A stretch of DNA of 64,000 nucleotides from Methylobacterium sp. 17Sr1-1. GTDB lineage: Bacteria; Pseudomonadota; Alphaproteobacteria; Rhizobiales; Beijerinckiaceae. Positions within the stretch are counted from its first letter, which is position 1, and the number at the start of each line of letters is the position of its first letter. Positions 1-10,577 of this stretch are shown here, piece after piece. The translations under genes were made by a program, and so were the position numbers. The stretch is taken from assembly GCF_003173775.1 (NCBI RefSeq), contig NZ_CP029552.1, positions 5,087,001 through 5,151,000 of the forward strand. The letters are read 5' to 3'. The notes under the pieces are model-generated. The model did no database searches. It saw nothing but the letters and a program-made list of their open reading frames with translations, and was not told where the DNA came from.

Positions 1-762
1 GCCGACGGGACCGTCGAGGAGGTCGCGGCGGCGAAGGGCGGCGCCTGGATCGACGCGCTCGCGCTCCATCCCGATGGCGCCGTCGCGTTCGCGGCGGGCA
101 AGCGCGTCGTCGCCCGCGACGCCAAGGGCCGCGAGAAGGTGTTCGAGGCGCCCTCGACCGCCCGCGGCCTCGCCTTCGCGCCCAAGGGCTACCGGCTGGC
201 GGTGGCGCATTACGGCGGCGCCACCCTGTGGTACCCGAATCTCGACACGGCGCCCGACGCCCTGACCTGGAAGGGCTCGCACATCGACGTGACCTGGTCG
301 ACGGACGGGCGCTTCGTCATCACCACGATGCAGGAGAATGCCCTGCACGGCTGGCGCCTCCAGCCCGACCGCGGCCACATGCGGATGACCGGCTACCCGG
401 CCAAGGTGCGCTCCACCGCCTGGTCCTCGGACGGGGACTGGCTGGCGACCAGCGGCGCCGAGGCCGTGATCGTGTGGCCGTTCGATTCCAAGGAAGGCCC
501 GACGGGCAAGGCGCCGCGGGAATGCGGCGTGCGCCCGGCCCGGGTCTCGCGGGTGGCGTTCCATCCCAAGGCCCCCGTCCTGGCGGCGGGCTACGAGGAC
601 GGCTGCGTGCTCCTGATCCGCTTCACCGACGCCTCCGAGCTCCTGGTGCGCCCCGCGGTGAAGGGCAGTGCCGTGACGGCGATGAGCTGGCATTCCGGCG
701 GCGAGCACCTCGCCTTCGGCTGCGCCGACGGCCGGGCCGGCCTCCTCAGCCTGCCGCGCTAG
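1..762 (+). CDS. WD40-repeat protein (5' end outside the window)
   Basis: The reading frame is open from the first base and ends at TAG 760-762, so 253 C-terminal residues are visible and the start is missing. At least five WD40-like blades can be recognised by a hydrophobic-W/F-xx-DG pattern: near residues 56-77 (LAFAPKGYRLAVAHYGG), 97-118 (VTWSTDGRFVITT), 138-159 (STAWSSDGDWLATSG), 185-205 (VAFHPKAPVLAAGYEDG) and 228-249 (MSWHSGGEHLAFGCADG). These would build a propeller used as a binding platform. From memory, such proteins in Rhizobiales often lie next to a CobW-type GTPase; that neighbour is outside the window, so the partner is inference. No catalytic motif is seen. Confidence 0.85.
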   Translation, partial: ADGTVEEVAAAKGGAWIDALALHPDGAVAFAAGKRVVARDAKGREKVFEAPSTARGLAFAPKGYRLAVAHYGGATLWYPNLDTAPDALTWKGSHIDVTWSTDGRFVITTMQENALHGWRLQPDRGHMRMTGYPAKVRSTAWSSDGDWLATSGAEAVIVWPFDSKEGPTGKAPRECGVRPARVSRVAFHPKAPVLAAGYEDGCVLLIRFTDASELLVRPAVKGSAVTAMSWHSGGEHLAFGCADGRAGLLSLPR

Positions 763-766
763 GGCC

Positions 767-1033
767 ATGGACCTCCTCGGCGCCTTCCGGCGCCGCCCCT
801 CACCGGACGCCGCCGCGCGGGCCCGGGTGGCCGAGATCGCCCGCCGCCTCGGCGCCTTCGGCCCCGAGGTGACGCTCAGGGTCAACGAGATCGTCTGCGC
901 CGATCCGGCCTGCCCGGGCACCGAGACGGTGATCCTGGTGATGCAGCCCGGCGCGCGCTCGCGCGCCTGCAAGGTGGGCAAGCCGTTGGAAGAGGTGACG
1001 GAGGAGGATGTGGCGGGGGCGCTCGGCGCCTGA
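767..1033 (+). CDS. small conserved hypothetical protein following the WD40 gene
   Basis: An 88-residue protein whose ATG lies four bases after the stop of the WD40 gene, so the two are almost certainly co-transcribed. The centre reads LRVNEIVCADPACPGTETVI, with two cysteines four residues apart in a short beta-strand-like context, and the C-terminus (EVTEEDVAGALGA) looks helical. I do not recognise a named domain. The CxxxxC pair could bind a metal or form a disulfide, but nothing proves it. Coupling to the WD40 gene suggests a shared role. Confidence 0.7.
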   Translation: MDLLGAFRRRPSPDAAARARVAEIARRLGAFGPEVTLRVNEIVCADPACPGTETVILVMQPGARSRACKVGKPLEEVTEEDVAGALGA

Positions 1034-1230
1034 CGCCGGCGCCTTCACGAGAGCGCGGAACCGCACACATTTCGCCTGACGGCCGTCCTGCATTCCCAGG
1101 CGAGCCTTTCGGTGAGGGCGGCAGCAGATCCATGAGGATCCGACGCCCGAACCGTCGCTTGCCGCAGGGTCATGAGGCCGATAGTCTTGCGCTCCACCAT
1201 ATCCCGAATCGACCGGCCTGGGGCAAGCGG

Positions 1231-1524
1231 GTGTACGCGATCTGTTTCGATCTCGATACCGAGACGCTCAAGCACCAGTACCACAACCCGTCGTGGCAGA
1301 ACGGCGACCAGGACATCGTCCGGGTGCTGGAGCGTCGCGGCTTCGACCGGCAGCGGGGCAGCGTCTCCTTCGGCAACGACCAGGTCGACCCGGTGCGCTG
1401 CGTCCCGGCGATCCAGGACGTGGCCCGGGAATGCCCCTGGTTCCGGGCCGACGTGGTCGACGTGCGGATGCTGCGGATCGAGGAGAACACCGACCTGCTG
1501 CCGGCGCTCCAGCCGCTCCCCTGA
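1231..1524 (+). CDS. VapD-family protein (Cas2-like ribonuclease fold)
   Basis: From the GTG at 1231 the 97-residue product starts VYAICFDLDTETLKHQYHN, matching the family opening MYAIxFDL with the conserved aspartate at residue 7. The middle keeps the family pattern GFDRQRGSVSFGN, and later ECPWFRADVVDVRMLRIEE, close to the PWF..VRDIRAFRVE block of known VapD proteins. VapD proteins are small Cas2-like endoribonucleases, some acting as toxins with VapX. An in-frame ATG at 1132 would add 33 residues unlike the family, so I prefer the GTG, although its Shine-Dalgarno is weak. No VapX-like partner is seen next to it. Confidence 0.75.
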   Translation: MYAICFDLDTETLKHQYHNPSWQNGDQDIVRVLERRGFDRQRGSVSFGNDQVDPVRCVPAIQDVARECPWFRADVVDVRMLRIEENTDLLPALQPLP

Positions 1525-1631
1525 GGGCGCGCCCGTCCCCAGTGTTGCGCCCCATCTACAGCTTCAGGCCCGCCCTCTCGACTAGGAGGGAGAACGGCCC
1601 CGTTTCGGCGCCGTCATCCGGATTGGCCGCC

Positions 1632-2861
1632 ATGCCGCGCGCGACGTCGCCCACCCCCGATCCCGCCGTCGATGCGGCGGCGCTGCTGCGCCGGCTCGCC
1701 TTCTTCGGCCTGACGGTGGTGATCCCGGTCACCGCACTGGTGTCGCGACGCAGCGTGGTGATCCTGGCGCCGATCGGCATCGTGCTCCTGATCATCGCTG
1801 CCCTCCTCGACGGGGCGCAGCGTCCCCTCGCGACGGGTCTGTCGCGTCTCGGCGGCGCCCGGGCGATCCTGGCCGGCCTCCTGCTCCTCGGCTGGTGCGC
1901 CCTGTCGCTGGTCTGGACACCGTTCCCCGGACCGGCGAGCGAGCGGCTGCTCAACCTCGCCGCCACGGTCGGGCTGACGGTGGCCGGCTACCTCGCGCTG
2001 CCGGACCGGATGCGCTCGGCCAACCTCTACCTCCTGCCCCTCGGCGTCGGCATCGCGGCGGTCGGGGCGGTGATGCTCGGGCTGGTCAGCGGCGCCTCCC
2101 TGCGGGGCGGCTTCGAGGACGACAGCGCGCTCGAGCGCGGCGCGATGCTGCTCGCCCTGCTGCTCTGGCCCGCCGCCGCCTGGCTGCGCTCGCGCCGCCG
2201 CGACATGGAGGCTCTCGGCCTCGCCGTGGTGGTGGCCCTCGCCCTGGTGCTGGCCCCCGGGCCGGTGCCGCTCCTGGCGCTGGCCTGCGGGGCCGCGGCC
2301 TTCGCGCTCTCGGCCTGGCGCCAGGGCCTCGGCGTGCGGGTCACCGCCGGCGTCGCGGCGGGCCTCGTCGCCCTCGCGCCCCTGCTGCCCTTCCTGCTGC
2401 GCCCCGTGCTGACGCCGGTGCTCGGGCCGCTCCACCCGACGATCCTGGCGCTGAAGGCCTGGCAGCGGGTGGTGACGACCGAGCCGCTACGGCTCATCAC
2501 CGGCCACGGCCTCGAGACGGCGTTGCGCGGCAAGGCGATCGGCATGCTGCCGGTCAACGCCCCGGCCTCGCTGCTGTTCGAGATCTGGTACGAGCTCGGC
2601 ATCGTCGGCGCCTTTGCGGCGGCCTTCGTGCTGTGGAACGGCATCCGCCATTCCGGCCGCGAGCACCCGGTGCTGACCCCGGGCGCGATGGCCACCGCCG
2701 CCACCGCCTTCGCCTCCACCTGCCTCGGCATCGGCACCACCGCGAGCTGGTGGTTCACCAGCGTCACCGTGGTGGTGCTGGTGTTCATCGCCGCCGAGCG
2801 CGGCCAGTTCCGCACCAGCCGGCCGAAGGCGAGCGCCCTGCCGCCGCGCCCCGCGGCCTGA
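1632..2861 (+). CDS. O-antigen ligase-like polytopic membrane protein
   Basis: A 409-residue inner-membrane protein with about ten to twelve hydrophobic segments, starting at the ATG in CCGCCATGCC. A larger hydrophilic loop around residues 265-310 (ALKAWQRVVTTEPLRLITGHGLET and onward) sits between late membrane segments. It contains the G-H-G-L-E pattern typical of the periplasmic loop of Wzy/WaaL-type proteins, and is followed by FEIWYELGIVGAFAAA. The likely role is polymerising or ligating surface glycans. Substrate cannot be read from sequence. It stands alone, with no glycosyltransferase beside it. The frame extends upstream through the VapD gene, but that part is not membrane-like. Confidence 0.7.
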   Translation: MPRATSPTPDPAVDAAALLRRLAFFGLTVVIPVTALVSRRSVVILAPIGIVLLIIAALLDGAQRPLATGLSRLGGARAILAGLLLLGWCALSLVWTPFPGPASERLLNLAATVGLTVAGYLALPDRMRSANLYLLPLGVGIAAVGAVMLGLVSGASLRGGFEDDSALERGAMLLALLLWPAAAWLRSRRRDMEALGLAVVVALALVLAPGPVPLLALACGAAAFALSAWRQGLGVRVTAGVAAGLVALAPLLPFLLRPVLTPVLGPLHPTILALKAWQRVVTTEPLRLITGHGLETALRGKAIGMLPVNAPASLLFEIWYELGIVGAFAAAFVLWNGIRHSGREHPVLTPGAMATAATAFASTCLGIGTTASWWFTSVTVVVLVFIAAERGQFRTSRPKASALPPRPAA

Positions 2862-2992
2862 CGCCCGCGCGATGCCGATGCCCGGGGGACGATGCCTCGG
2901 CAATGCGCCTGATCGCGACCGGCATCGCGAGGCAGTTCCCCAAACCTTGCCTGTCCGACGGCGTCGGCGAGCCGGTGCGACCGTGCCGGCCG

Positions 2993-3367
2993 TCAGGCCT
3001 CCTCCGGGCGTCCGCCCTCCCGTCGATCGCCGCAGGTCGGCCGCGTCCAGGCGCTCCGCGGCGGGCGCGGTGCCGGGACATCCCGCAGGCAGGGCGGCAG
3101 GCAGGGCGGATGGACGCCGACGCAGCCGGCGAGCCAGGCCTTCGCGTCGTCGAGAGTCGGGAAGGGGAGGGGCCGCGTCGCATTCGCGATCGGCCCGAAC
3201 CCGGCTTCGAGATACCAGTGTCGGCCGACGCGCAAATCGCCGTGAAGCTCCGGATCGAGCTGGATCAGAACAGCGATCAGGCGGCCGTCGAGATAAGCTA
3301 AGTACCCCTCGTTATCGACACTTCCTGTATCGACGAGGACGTGGTCGAGGGTGATGCACGTGGACAT
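2993..3367 (-). CDS. small hypothetical protein
   Basis: A 124-residue product in which residues 20-85 look like real protein: LAYLDGRLIAVLIQLDPE, then GRHWYLEAGFGPI and FPTLDDAKAWLAG. The last 40 residues are Pro/Arg-rich and resemble translated GC-rich spacer, so the true end may be odd or the reading frame disturbed. The opening MSTCITLDHVLVDTG has no signal peptide. No family is recognised. The gene is flanked by long non-coding DNA and runs against the membrane-protein gene. Confidence 0.5.
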   Translation of the reverse strand: MSTCITLDHVLVDTGSVDNEGYLAYLDGRLIAVLIQLDPELHGDLRVGRHWYLEAGFGPIANATRPLPFPTLDDAKAWLAGCVGVHPPCLPPCLRDVPAPRPPRSAWTRPTCGDRREGGRPEEA

Positions 3368-3763
3368 GTCTGCTTCGTCGTCGCAGCCGGACCGATCGTC
3401 CGGCGCCGCCGATACGAAGTGTTCATCATACCGGCAACCGCATCACGGTTATGCTGTTTGAGCTGATTTACCCGTGCTGCCGCATCGAGCGGCTCCCGAA
3501 AATGCTGTTGTATTAACCGGTTAGTACGTTATTGGGGATGCGGGGATCGTGCTGCGGCCTAGTTCGTCCAAACGAAGCCTTTTCGGCCCGATCGAGATCC
3601 TCGGCGGATGAAATAAGCCGTTCGATCGAGGCTGCTTGCCAGAAGCATGGGTCGCGGCTCACCCAAGCAAAGCTGCAAGATCGGAGGCCTGGTTCCAGCC
3701 CGATCGCACGTTGGTTGAGTATATCCCAGGCAGATCCGACCGCTACGGCTCTGCGCGGAAGAC
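3368..3763. other. 396-bp non-coding stretch with an operator-like palindrome
   Basis: No convincing gene is visible here. Base composition is clearly more AT-rich than the neighbours, especially 3420-3540. Short open frames exist on both strands but show no family features. The only structured signal is the palindrome listed separately at 3510-3527. Confidence 0.5.
3510..3527. promoter_or_regulatory. operator-like palindrome, TetR type
   Basis: GTATTAACCGGTTAGTAC is an 18-base inverted repeat centred on CC|GG with 8 of 9 positions paired, in an AT-rich non-coding region about 140 bases upstream of the leftward gene starting at 3367. TetR-family operators often have the TAACCGGTTA form. The block ACCGGTTAGTAC recurs exactly at 20073-20084 in the quinate/shikimate promoter. 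Confidence 0.4.
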
Positions 3764-4186
3764 TCAGAGATCGGCCGCCGCCTCGATCGCCGCCATGTCG
3801 TCGTCCGAGAGCCCGACATGGTGGCCGATCTCGTGCACCAGCACGTGGGCGACGAGGTGGCCGAGGGTCTCGTCGTGCTCGGCCCAGTAATCGAGCAGGG
3901 GACGGCGGTAGAGCCAGACCATGTTGGGGAACTGCCCGGTGGCGAGGCTTGAGGCGCCGCCGCCCTGCGCCAGGCCGGTGCCGCGAAACAGGCCGAGGAG
4001 GTCGAACTCGCTCTCGCAGCCCATCTCCGCCAGCGTCTCCTCGTCGGGAAACTCCTCGACCCGGATCACCACGCCCTCGCACAGGGCGCGGAACTCGTCC
4101 GGCAGGCGCGCGAAGGCGGCCTCGGCCAGGGCCTCGATGGCGGCGAGGTCGGGGGCCCGCAACGGGCTCCAGTCGGTCTCGGACAT
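3764..4186 (-). CDS. zincin-type metallopeptidase family protein
   Basis: A 140-residue protein from the ATG at 4186 (MSETDWSPLRAPDLAAIEAL); GTG codons further upstream would add nine or ten residues without support. Near residues 115-130 it carries LVHEIGHHVGLSDDDM, a HExxH zinc motif with a following H and an acidic third-ligand region, typical of the small alphaproteobacterial zincin-like family (PF06262-like). Length fits that family. It probably hydrolyses peptides in the cytoplasm or is a degenerate relative; substrates are unknown. It is the last gene of a leftward set, 20 bases after the stop of the tiny membrane protein and behind the HAD phosphatase. Confidence 0.85.
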   Translation of the reverse strand: MSETDWSPLRAPDLAAIEALAEAAFARLPDEFRALCEGVVIRVEEFPDEETLAEMGCESEFDLLGLFRGTGLAQGGGASSLATGQFPNMVWLYRRPLLDYWAEHDETLGHLVAHVLVHEIGHHVGLSDDDMAAIEAAADL

Positions 4187-4206
4187 GCGGGTCTCGTGTT
4201 CGGGGC

Positions 4207-4353
4207 TCACCACAGGTGCAACTGCCGGCCGAGCAGCCAGGCCAGCACGACGAAAGCCACGGCCCCGAGGCCGCGGCCGATGCGCCGGCCCCAGATCTCG
4301 ACGGGATCGCGATCTCCCGGCCCGTCCTGTCCGGGCGGGAGTTGCGGGCTCAC
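4207..4353 (-). CDS. 48-residue single-pass membrane protein
   Basis: A short reading frame begins at a GTG that overlaps the stop of the upstream HAD gene (GTGA at 4350-4353), the hallmark of translational coupling. The product starts VSPQLPPGQDGPGDRDPVEI and ends in one strongly hydrophobic helix, GLGAVAFVVLAWLLGRQLHLW (residues about 28-48, C-terminal W at the stop). It would be a tail-anchored or single-span inner-membrane peptide. Function unknown. Its coupling and its position between a phosphatase and a peptidase are the only clues. Confidence 0.6.
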   Translation of the reverse strand: MSPQLPPGQDGPGDRDPVEIWGRRIGRGLGAVAFVVLAWLLGRQLHLW

Positions 4354-5081
4354 GCCGCGAGCACCGGGGCGACCCTGTCGGTCAGGAAGCCCGCGAGGTC
4401 GTTGGTGATGTGGTCGATATGGGGCGCGCGCACCGCCTCCTGCTCGAAGGTCTCGCGGAACGGGTCGATGGTGCGGGGCACCACCAGCACCGTCGCCATG
4501 CCGAGGTCGTGCGGGACGACGAGGTTCTTGGCGATGTCCTCGAACAGCGCCGAGCGGGTCGGGTCGACCCCGTGACGGTCGAGGAATTTCTCGTAGGCCG
4601 AGCGCTCGGGCTTCGGCACGAAATCGGCCGCCGCAATGTCGAACACGTCCTCGAAATGATCGAGGATGCCGAGCTTCTTCGCCACGTTCTCGGCGTGCCG
4701 GCGCGAGCCGTTGGTCAGGATCAGCTTGCGGCCGGGCAGCCCCTCGATGGCGACGCCGAGATCCGGATTGAGCGCGATACTCGAATGGTCGATGTCGTGG
4801 GCGAAGTCGAGGAACTCGTAGGGGTCGATCTTCCACTCGGCCATCAGCGCGCGGAGCGTCGTGCCGTAGCGGTGATAGAAGTATTTCTGCAGCGCGCGGG
4901 CCGAGATCCCGTCGAGCCCGAACAAATTCATCACGTAGAGGGTGATGCGCTCGTCGACCTGCGGCCAGACGCGGGCGTCGTGGGGATAGAGCGTGTTGTC
5001 GAGGTCGAACACCCAGGTGTCGATCCCGGAGAAGCCGCGGGCCTGAGGCGCGGTGAGGTGGCTCTCGCCTGGCAGGAGCAA
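4350..5081 (-). CDS. HAD-family pyrimidine 5'-nucleotidase
   Basis: A haloacid-dehalogenase hydrolase with motif I as DLDNTLYP near residue 20 (nucleophile DxDNT), motif II ILTNG near residue 120, a lysine/proline motif VPKPERSAYEKFL, and an acidic motif SALFEDIAKNL for Mg2+. This combination is the SDT1/pyrimidine 5'-nucleotidase group, which dephosphorylates UMP/CMP-type nucleotides. No ATG lies near the expected start: the segment reads HLTAPQARGFSGIDTWVF where relatives would begin M-T-A-P. I therefore propose the TTG at 5079-5081 with a GGAA upstream, giving 243 residues; a GTG further out is possible. It is first in a coupled group with the tiny membrane protein and the zincin. Confidence 0.85.
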   Translation of the reverse strand: MLLPGESHLTAPQARGFSGIDTWVFDLDNTLYPHDARVWPQVDERITLYVMNLFGLDGISARALQKYFYHRYGTTLRALMAEWKIDPYEFLDFAHDIDHSSIALNPDLGVAIEGLPGRKLILTNGSRRHAENVAKKLGILDHFEDVFDIAAADFVPKPERSAYEKFLDRHGVDPTRSALFEDIAKNLVVPHDLGMATVLVVPRTIDPFRETFEQEAVRAPHIDHITNDLAGFLTDRVAPVLAA

Positions 5082-5190
5082 GGGACGTTCCGGCGACGGG
5101 GGCCCCACGGCCCCGGACGCCCAAGATAAGCGAGGCGGGGCGGAAGGGAAGATCAAAGAGAGGACCAGAGGACAGAAGGGACCTGGCGAA

Positions 5191-5216
5191 CCGGGCGGCC
5201 CTGGCCGGCCGCCCGG
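5191..5216 (-). terminator. GC-rich hairpin after argB
   Basis: CCGGGCGGCC and GGCCGCCCGG form a perfect 10-bp stem with a six-base loop, 12 bases after the argB stop. There is no T tract, so it may act as a pause or Rho-assisted terminator. Confidence 0.45.
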
Positions 5217-5227
5217 GGGAGAGCGTC

Positions 5228-6151
5228 CTACGACCGGCGGATCAGCGTGCCGGCGCCGTAATCGGTGAACAGCTCGAGCAGCACCGCGTGCGGCACCTTG
5301 CCGTCGAGGATGACCACCGCCTCGACGCCTTGTTCGAGCGCGTAGATGCAGGTCTCGATCTTCGGGATCATGCCGGCGGTGATGGTCCCGTCGGCGATGA
5401 GCCGGCGGCAATCCTCGATCGACAGTTCCGGGATCAGCTTCTTGTTCTTGTCGAGCACGCCCGGCACGTCGGTGAGCAGAAGCAGGCGCTTGGCCCGCAT
5501 CGCGCCGGCGATGGCGCCCGCGAAGGTGTCGGCGTTGACGTTGTAGGTCTGGCCGTCGCCGCCCACCGCCACGGGGGCGAGGACCGGGATCAGCTCGGCC
5601 TTCAGCACCGCGTCGAGGACCGTGCGGTCGACGTGCTCGGGCTCGCCGACGAGGCCGAGATCGACGTGGCGCTCGATGTGCGAATCGGGATCGGTCACCG
5701 TGCGGGCGGCGCGGCGCGCCCGCACCATGTTGCCGTCCTTGCCGCAGAGGCCGATCGCCTTGCCGCCCTCGGCCGAGATCCAGCCGACGATCTGCTTGTT
5801 GATCGAGCCGGCGAGAACCATCTCGACCACCTCGACGGTGGCCTCGTCGGTGACGCGCAGGCCTTCGCGGAACTCGGACTTGATGCCGAGCCGGTCGAGC
5901 ATGCGGCCGATCTGCGGCCCGCCGCCATGGACCACCACCGGCTTGAGGCCCGACTGCTCCAGGAGCACGATGTCCTCGGCGAAGTCCTCGGCCGCCGCGC
6001 GGTCGCCCATGGCGTGGCCGCCATACTTGATGACGACGACTTCCTGATCGTAGCGCTGCATGTGCGGCAGCGCCTGCACCAGGACCTCGGCCCGCACATG
6101 GACGTTGGGCAGCTGGACGTCGGGCGCTTTGTCCGCTCCGAAATCGCTCAT
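5228..6151 (-). CDS. argB: acetylglutamate kinase
   Basis: Second enzyme of arginine synthesis: phosphorylates N-acetyl-L-glutamate with ATP in the cytoplasm. The 307-residue product starts at the ATG preceded by GAGAGGAAA ([18 protein letters not shown]). It shows the amino-acid-kinase landmarks in order: IKYGGHAM (phosphate loop lysine) near residue 40, [10 protein letters not shown] near 75, and [16 protein letters not shown] near 205, followed by [12 protein letters not shown]. Length matches ArgB. The N-terminal helix before the kinase core is the part that in arginine-sensitive ArgB makes hexamer contacts, so feedback inhibition is plausible but not shown. A hairpin at 5191-5216 separates it from the HAD gene. 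Confidence 0.97.
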   Translation of the reverse strand: MSDFGADKAPDVQLPNVHVRAEVLVQALPHMQRYDQEVVVIKYGGHAMGDRAAAEDFAEDIVLLEQSGLKPVVVHGGGPQIGRMLDRLGIKSEFREGLRVTDEATVEVVEMVLAGSINKQIVGWISAEGGKAIGLCGKDGNMVRARRAARTVTDPDSHIERHVDLGLVGEPEHVDRTVLDAVLKAELIPVLAPVAVGGDGQTYNVNADTFAGAIAGAMRAKRLLLLTDVPGVLDKNKKLIPELSIEDCRRLIADGTITAGMIPKIETCIYALEQGVEAVVILDGKVPHAVLLELFTDYGAGTLIRRS

Positions 6152-6403
6152 CGTGGCGGGTTTCCTCTCGCAAGGTCGGGCCGGCGCCATCGCGGCAAGC
6201 GGCCGGGGACGGCGCGGCGTTCTACGCATCAACGTGCGGCGTGTCACACTGAAATCTCGCGAGCGGACATTTCAACGCGACGGCCGCGCCCCGTCGGCCG
6301 CCGGGTTCTCGCCGCGGCCCGCGACGGTTCGATGACGGCCGACTTTACCGGGGCTTAACCACGTTCCCCGCATCCTGTGGACGGTCCACCGGATCTCCGA
6401 ACG

Positions 6404-6613
6404 ATGCGCCTCGCCGACACACTCCTGCCGCGTCCCGCCCTCACCAACGCGTCGCTGCTCGCCGCGACGGTCACGTCGCTCAGCCACCGTGCCGCCAGTC
6501 GCCAGGACCTCTGGCGCCTGCTCACCGACAGCTACACCGTCGACCTCGACGAGGTGGCCGCGGTGCTGCCGCGCCAGGAGCCGGAGCCGGACTGGCTGCC
6601 GACGAAGCGGTGA
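6404..6613 (+). CDS. small hypothetical protein, 69 residues
   Basis: From ATG 6404 the product reads MRLADTLLPRPALTNASLLA, then helical segments and a C-terminus PRQEPEPDWLPTKR. Codon usage looks like that of the neighbours and the C-terminal acidic/aromatic tail is not typical of random GC-rich translation. A GTG at 6377 would extend it by nine residues. No domain is recognised. It lies between divergent argB and the convergent MOSC gene, with no operon partner. Confidence 0.5.
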   Translation: MRLADTLLPRPALTNASLLAATVTSLSHRAASRQDLWRLLTDSYTVDLDEVAAVLPRQEPEPDWLPTKR

Positions 6614-6622
6614 GGCGGTCGC

Positions 6623-7399
6623 TCAGCCCGCCACCCGCAGCACATCCCCCGCCCGCACCTCACCGCCTGCGACCACCTCGGCATAGATGCCGCAATCGGC
6701 GTGGCCGAGATTCTTCTGCAGGGCCTCCGGGATCGCGAGGTCGCGCTGGCCGGTCGCCGGATCGACGTTGGTCGCCGCGCAGCGCACGATGCGCTTCGTC
6801 ACCTTCAGGCGCAGGCCTGCCTCCGTCGCCAGTTCCAATCCGACGAGGTCGAGCTCGGCGAAGGCCGGGAGCCCGGTGACGTGCAGGTTGCCGCGGAAGC
6901 GCAGCGGGTCCACCGCCGCCCCGACCATGTCCTCGACTGCCGCGACGCTCGCGAGATTGATGAGCGAGACGAAGCCGCCACGTGAATCGGTGAAGCGGTA
7001 GCCCTCCGGCGCCGCCAGCACCTTCGGGGGGCCGCGCAATTCCTTCGGGACGAAGCGGCGGAAGAACGCCTCGACGGCGAGCCGCCCTTCCGGGGTGGCG
7101 AGGTCGCCGCGCGCCACCTCGCGACCGCCCTCGCGGAGCGTCAGCACGCCGGTGGCGTCGTCGTAAGTCGTCGAGAGGCGCGCGAGCGCCTCGTTGCGCA
7201 TCAGCATCAGGTACTTGATCTTGGGCTGATGCACCGGCGCGGCCGGGTCGAAGCCGCTCGGGCCGTTCTCGACCGCGAACAGCCGGTCGCCCGGGAAATA
7301 GGCGCCTTGGGTCAGGGCCGCCGAAGCCAGGGGCTCGGGGGAGAGGCCCTTCACCGGGTAGCGGTGGAGGGCGGTGACGGTGAGGGAGGCCTGCGTCAT
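6623..7399 (-). CDS. MOSC domain-containing protein
   Basis: A 258-residue protein with the N-terminal beta-barrel signature [20 protein letters not shown] (residues 5-24) found in front of MOSC domains, followed by the MOSC core with [10 protein letters not shown] and the late block [18 protein letters not shown], where the conserved cysteine (RCAATN) sits in the position used to carry sulfur or bind the molybdenum cofactor. MOSC proteins act as sulfur carriers or N-hydroxylated-compound reductases (mARC/YcbX type). No ferredoxin domain is attached, so an external electron donor would be needed for a reductase role. It is transcribed away from clpB. Confidence 0.9.
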   Translation of the reverse strand: MTQASLTVTALHRYPVKGLSPEPLASAALTQGAYFPGDRLFAVENGPSGFDPAAPVHQPKIKYLMLMRNEALARLSTTYDDATGVLTLREGGREVARGDLATPEGRLAVEAFFRRFVPKELRGPPKVLAAPEGYRFTDSRGGFVSLINLASVAAVEDMVGAAVDPLRFRGNLHVTGLPAFAELDLVGLELATEAGLRLKVTKRIVRCAATNVDPATGQRDLAIPEALQKNLGHADCGIYAEVVAGGEVRAGDVLRVAG

Positions 7400-7519
7400 G
7401 GCCTCCTGCGTAACGGAATTCGGCCGCGCTGAAAATCGGCTGCGGACGTCCGGTCCCGGCTCCCCGCGAAGCCATCCCCCGGCCGCATGCCTCCGGCCCG
7501 CAAATCGCGGCGCCGCCCC

Positions 7520-7549
7520 CTTGTGTTACCGATATGTCACACCACATGG
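7520..7549 (+). promoter_or_regulatory. candidate heat-shock (sigma-32 type) promoter for clpB
   Basis: CTTGTGT, a 15-base spacer and CCACATGG resemble the heat-shock consensus CTTGAAA-N11-16-CCCCATNT: the CTTG core is intact and about six of eight -10 bases match. It lies about 130 bases upstream of the clpB start. No CIRCE-like repeat is seen here. Confidence 0.4.
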
Positions 7550-7676
7550 GGAGGGCCGGCAGCTTCCTGGAAGGGCCGGCGCCCGGCGCGCGACCGACGC
7601 GCGAGGGCGAGAACCCACCGGTCTCCCGATGCCTCTTTCGCGAGGGCGGAGGGACCGGCCAAGGAGGAGCGAATTC

Positions 7677-10316
<2,640 letters not shown>

Positions 10317-10326
10317 GCGTCAGAAA

Positions 10327-10346
10327 GCCGGCCGCGAACGGCCGGC
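10327..10346 (+). terminator. hairpin after clpB
   Basis: GCCGGCCG and CGGCCGGC form a perfect 8-bp stem with a CGAA tetraloop, 11 bases past the clpB stop. No T run follows. Confidence 0.5.
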
Positions 10347-10577
10347 GCCGGCTGGGTCACCGATTCCTCGGCGACACCGCGGCAAGACCACAACCCGGAG
10401 CAGCGCCCGATGGCAAGGCCGTCGGGCGCTGCTCGCGCAGGATCAACACCCACTCGATCTGACCCCGCGACGAGCTGCCGAGGGTGGCAAACGGATCTCG
10501 ATCCCGTCACCCAGAAGCGAACGCTTCGATGTCGATCCGAGCCAGCCGTCACGACTTCCGTGGTCGATGTCCAAGAA

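Noticed and set aside
1132..1230. N-terminal extension of the VapD-like protein from ATG 1132
   Set aside because: The 33 added residues do not resemble the family, which begins at the VYAICFDLD segment; kept only as an alternative.
3559..3819. Leftward 86-residue frame in the 3.4-3.8 kb spacer
   Set aside because: It overlaps the zincin gene in another frame, has no motif and ends in AT-rich spacer; not supported as a gene.
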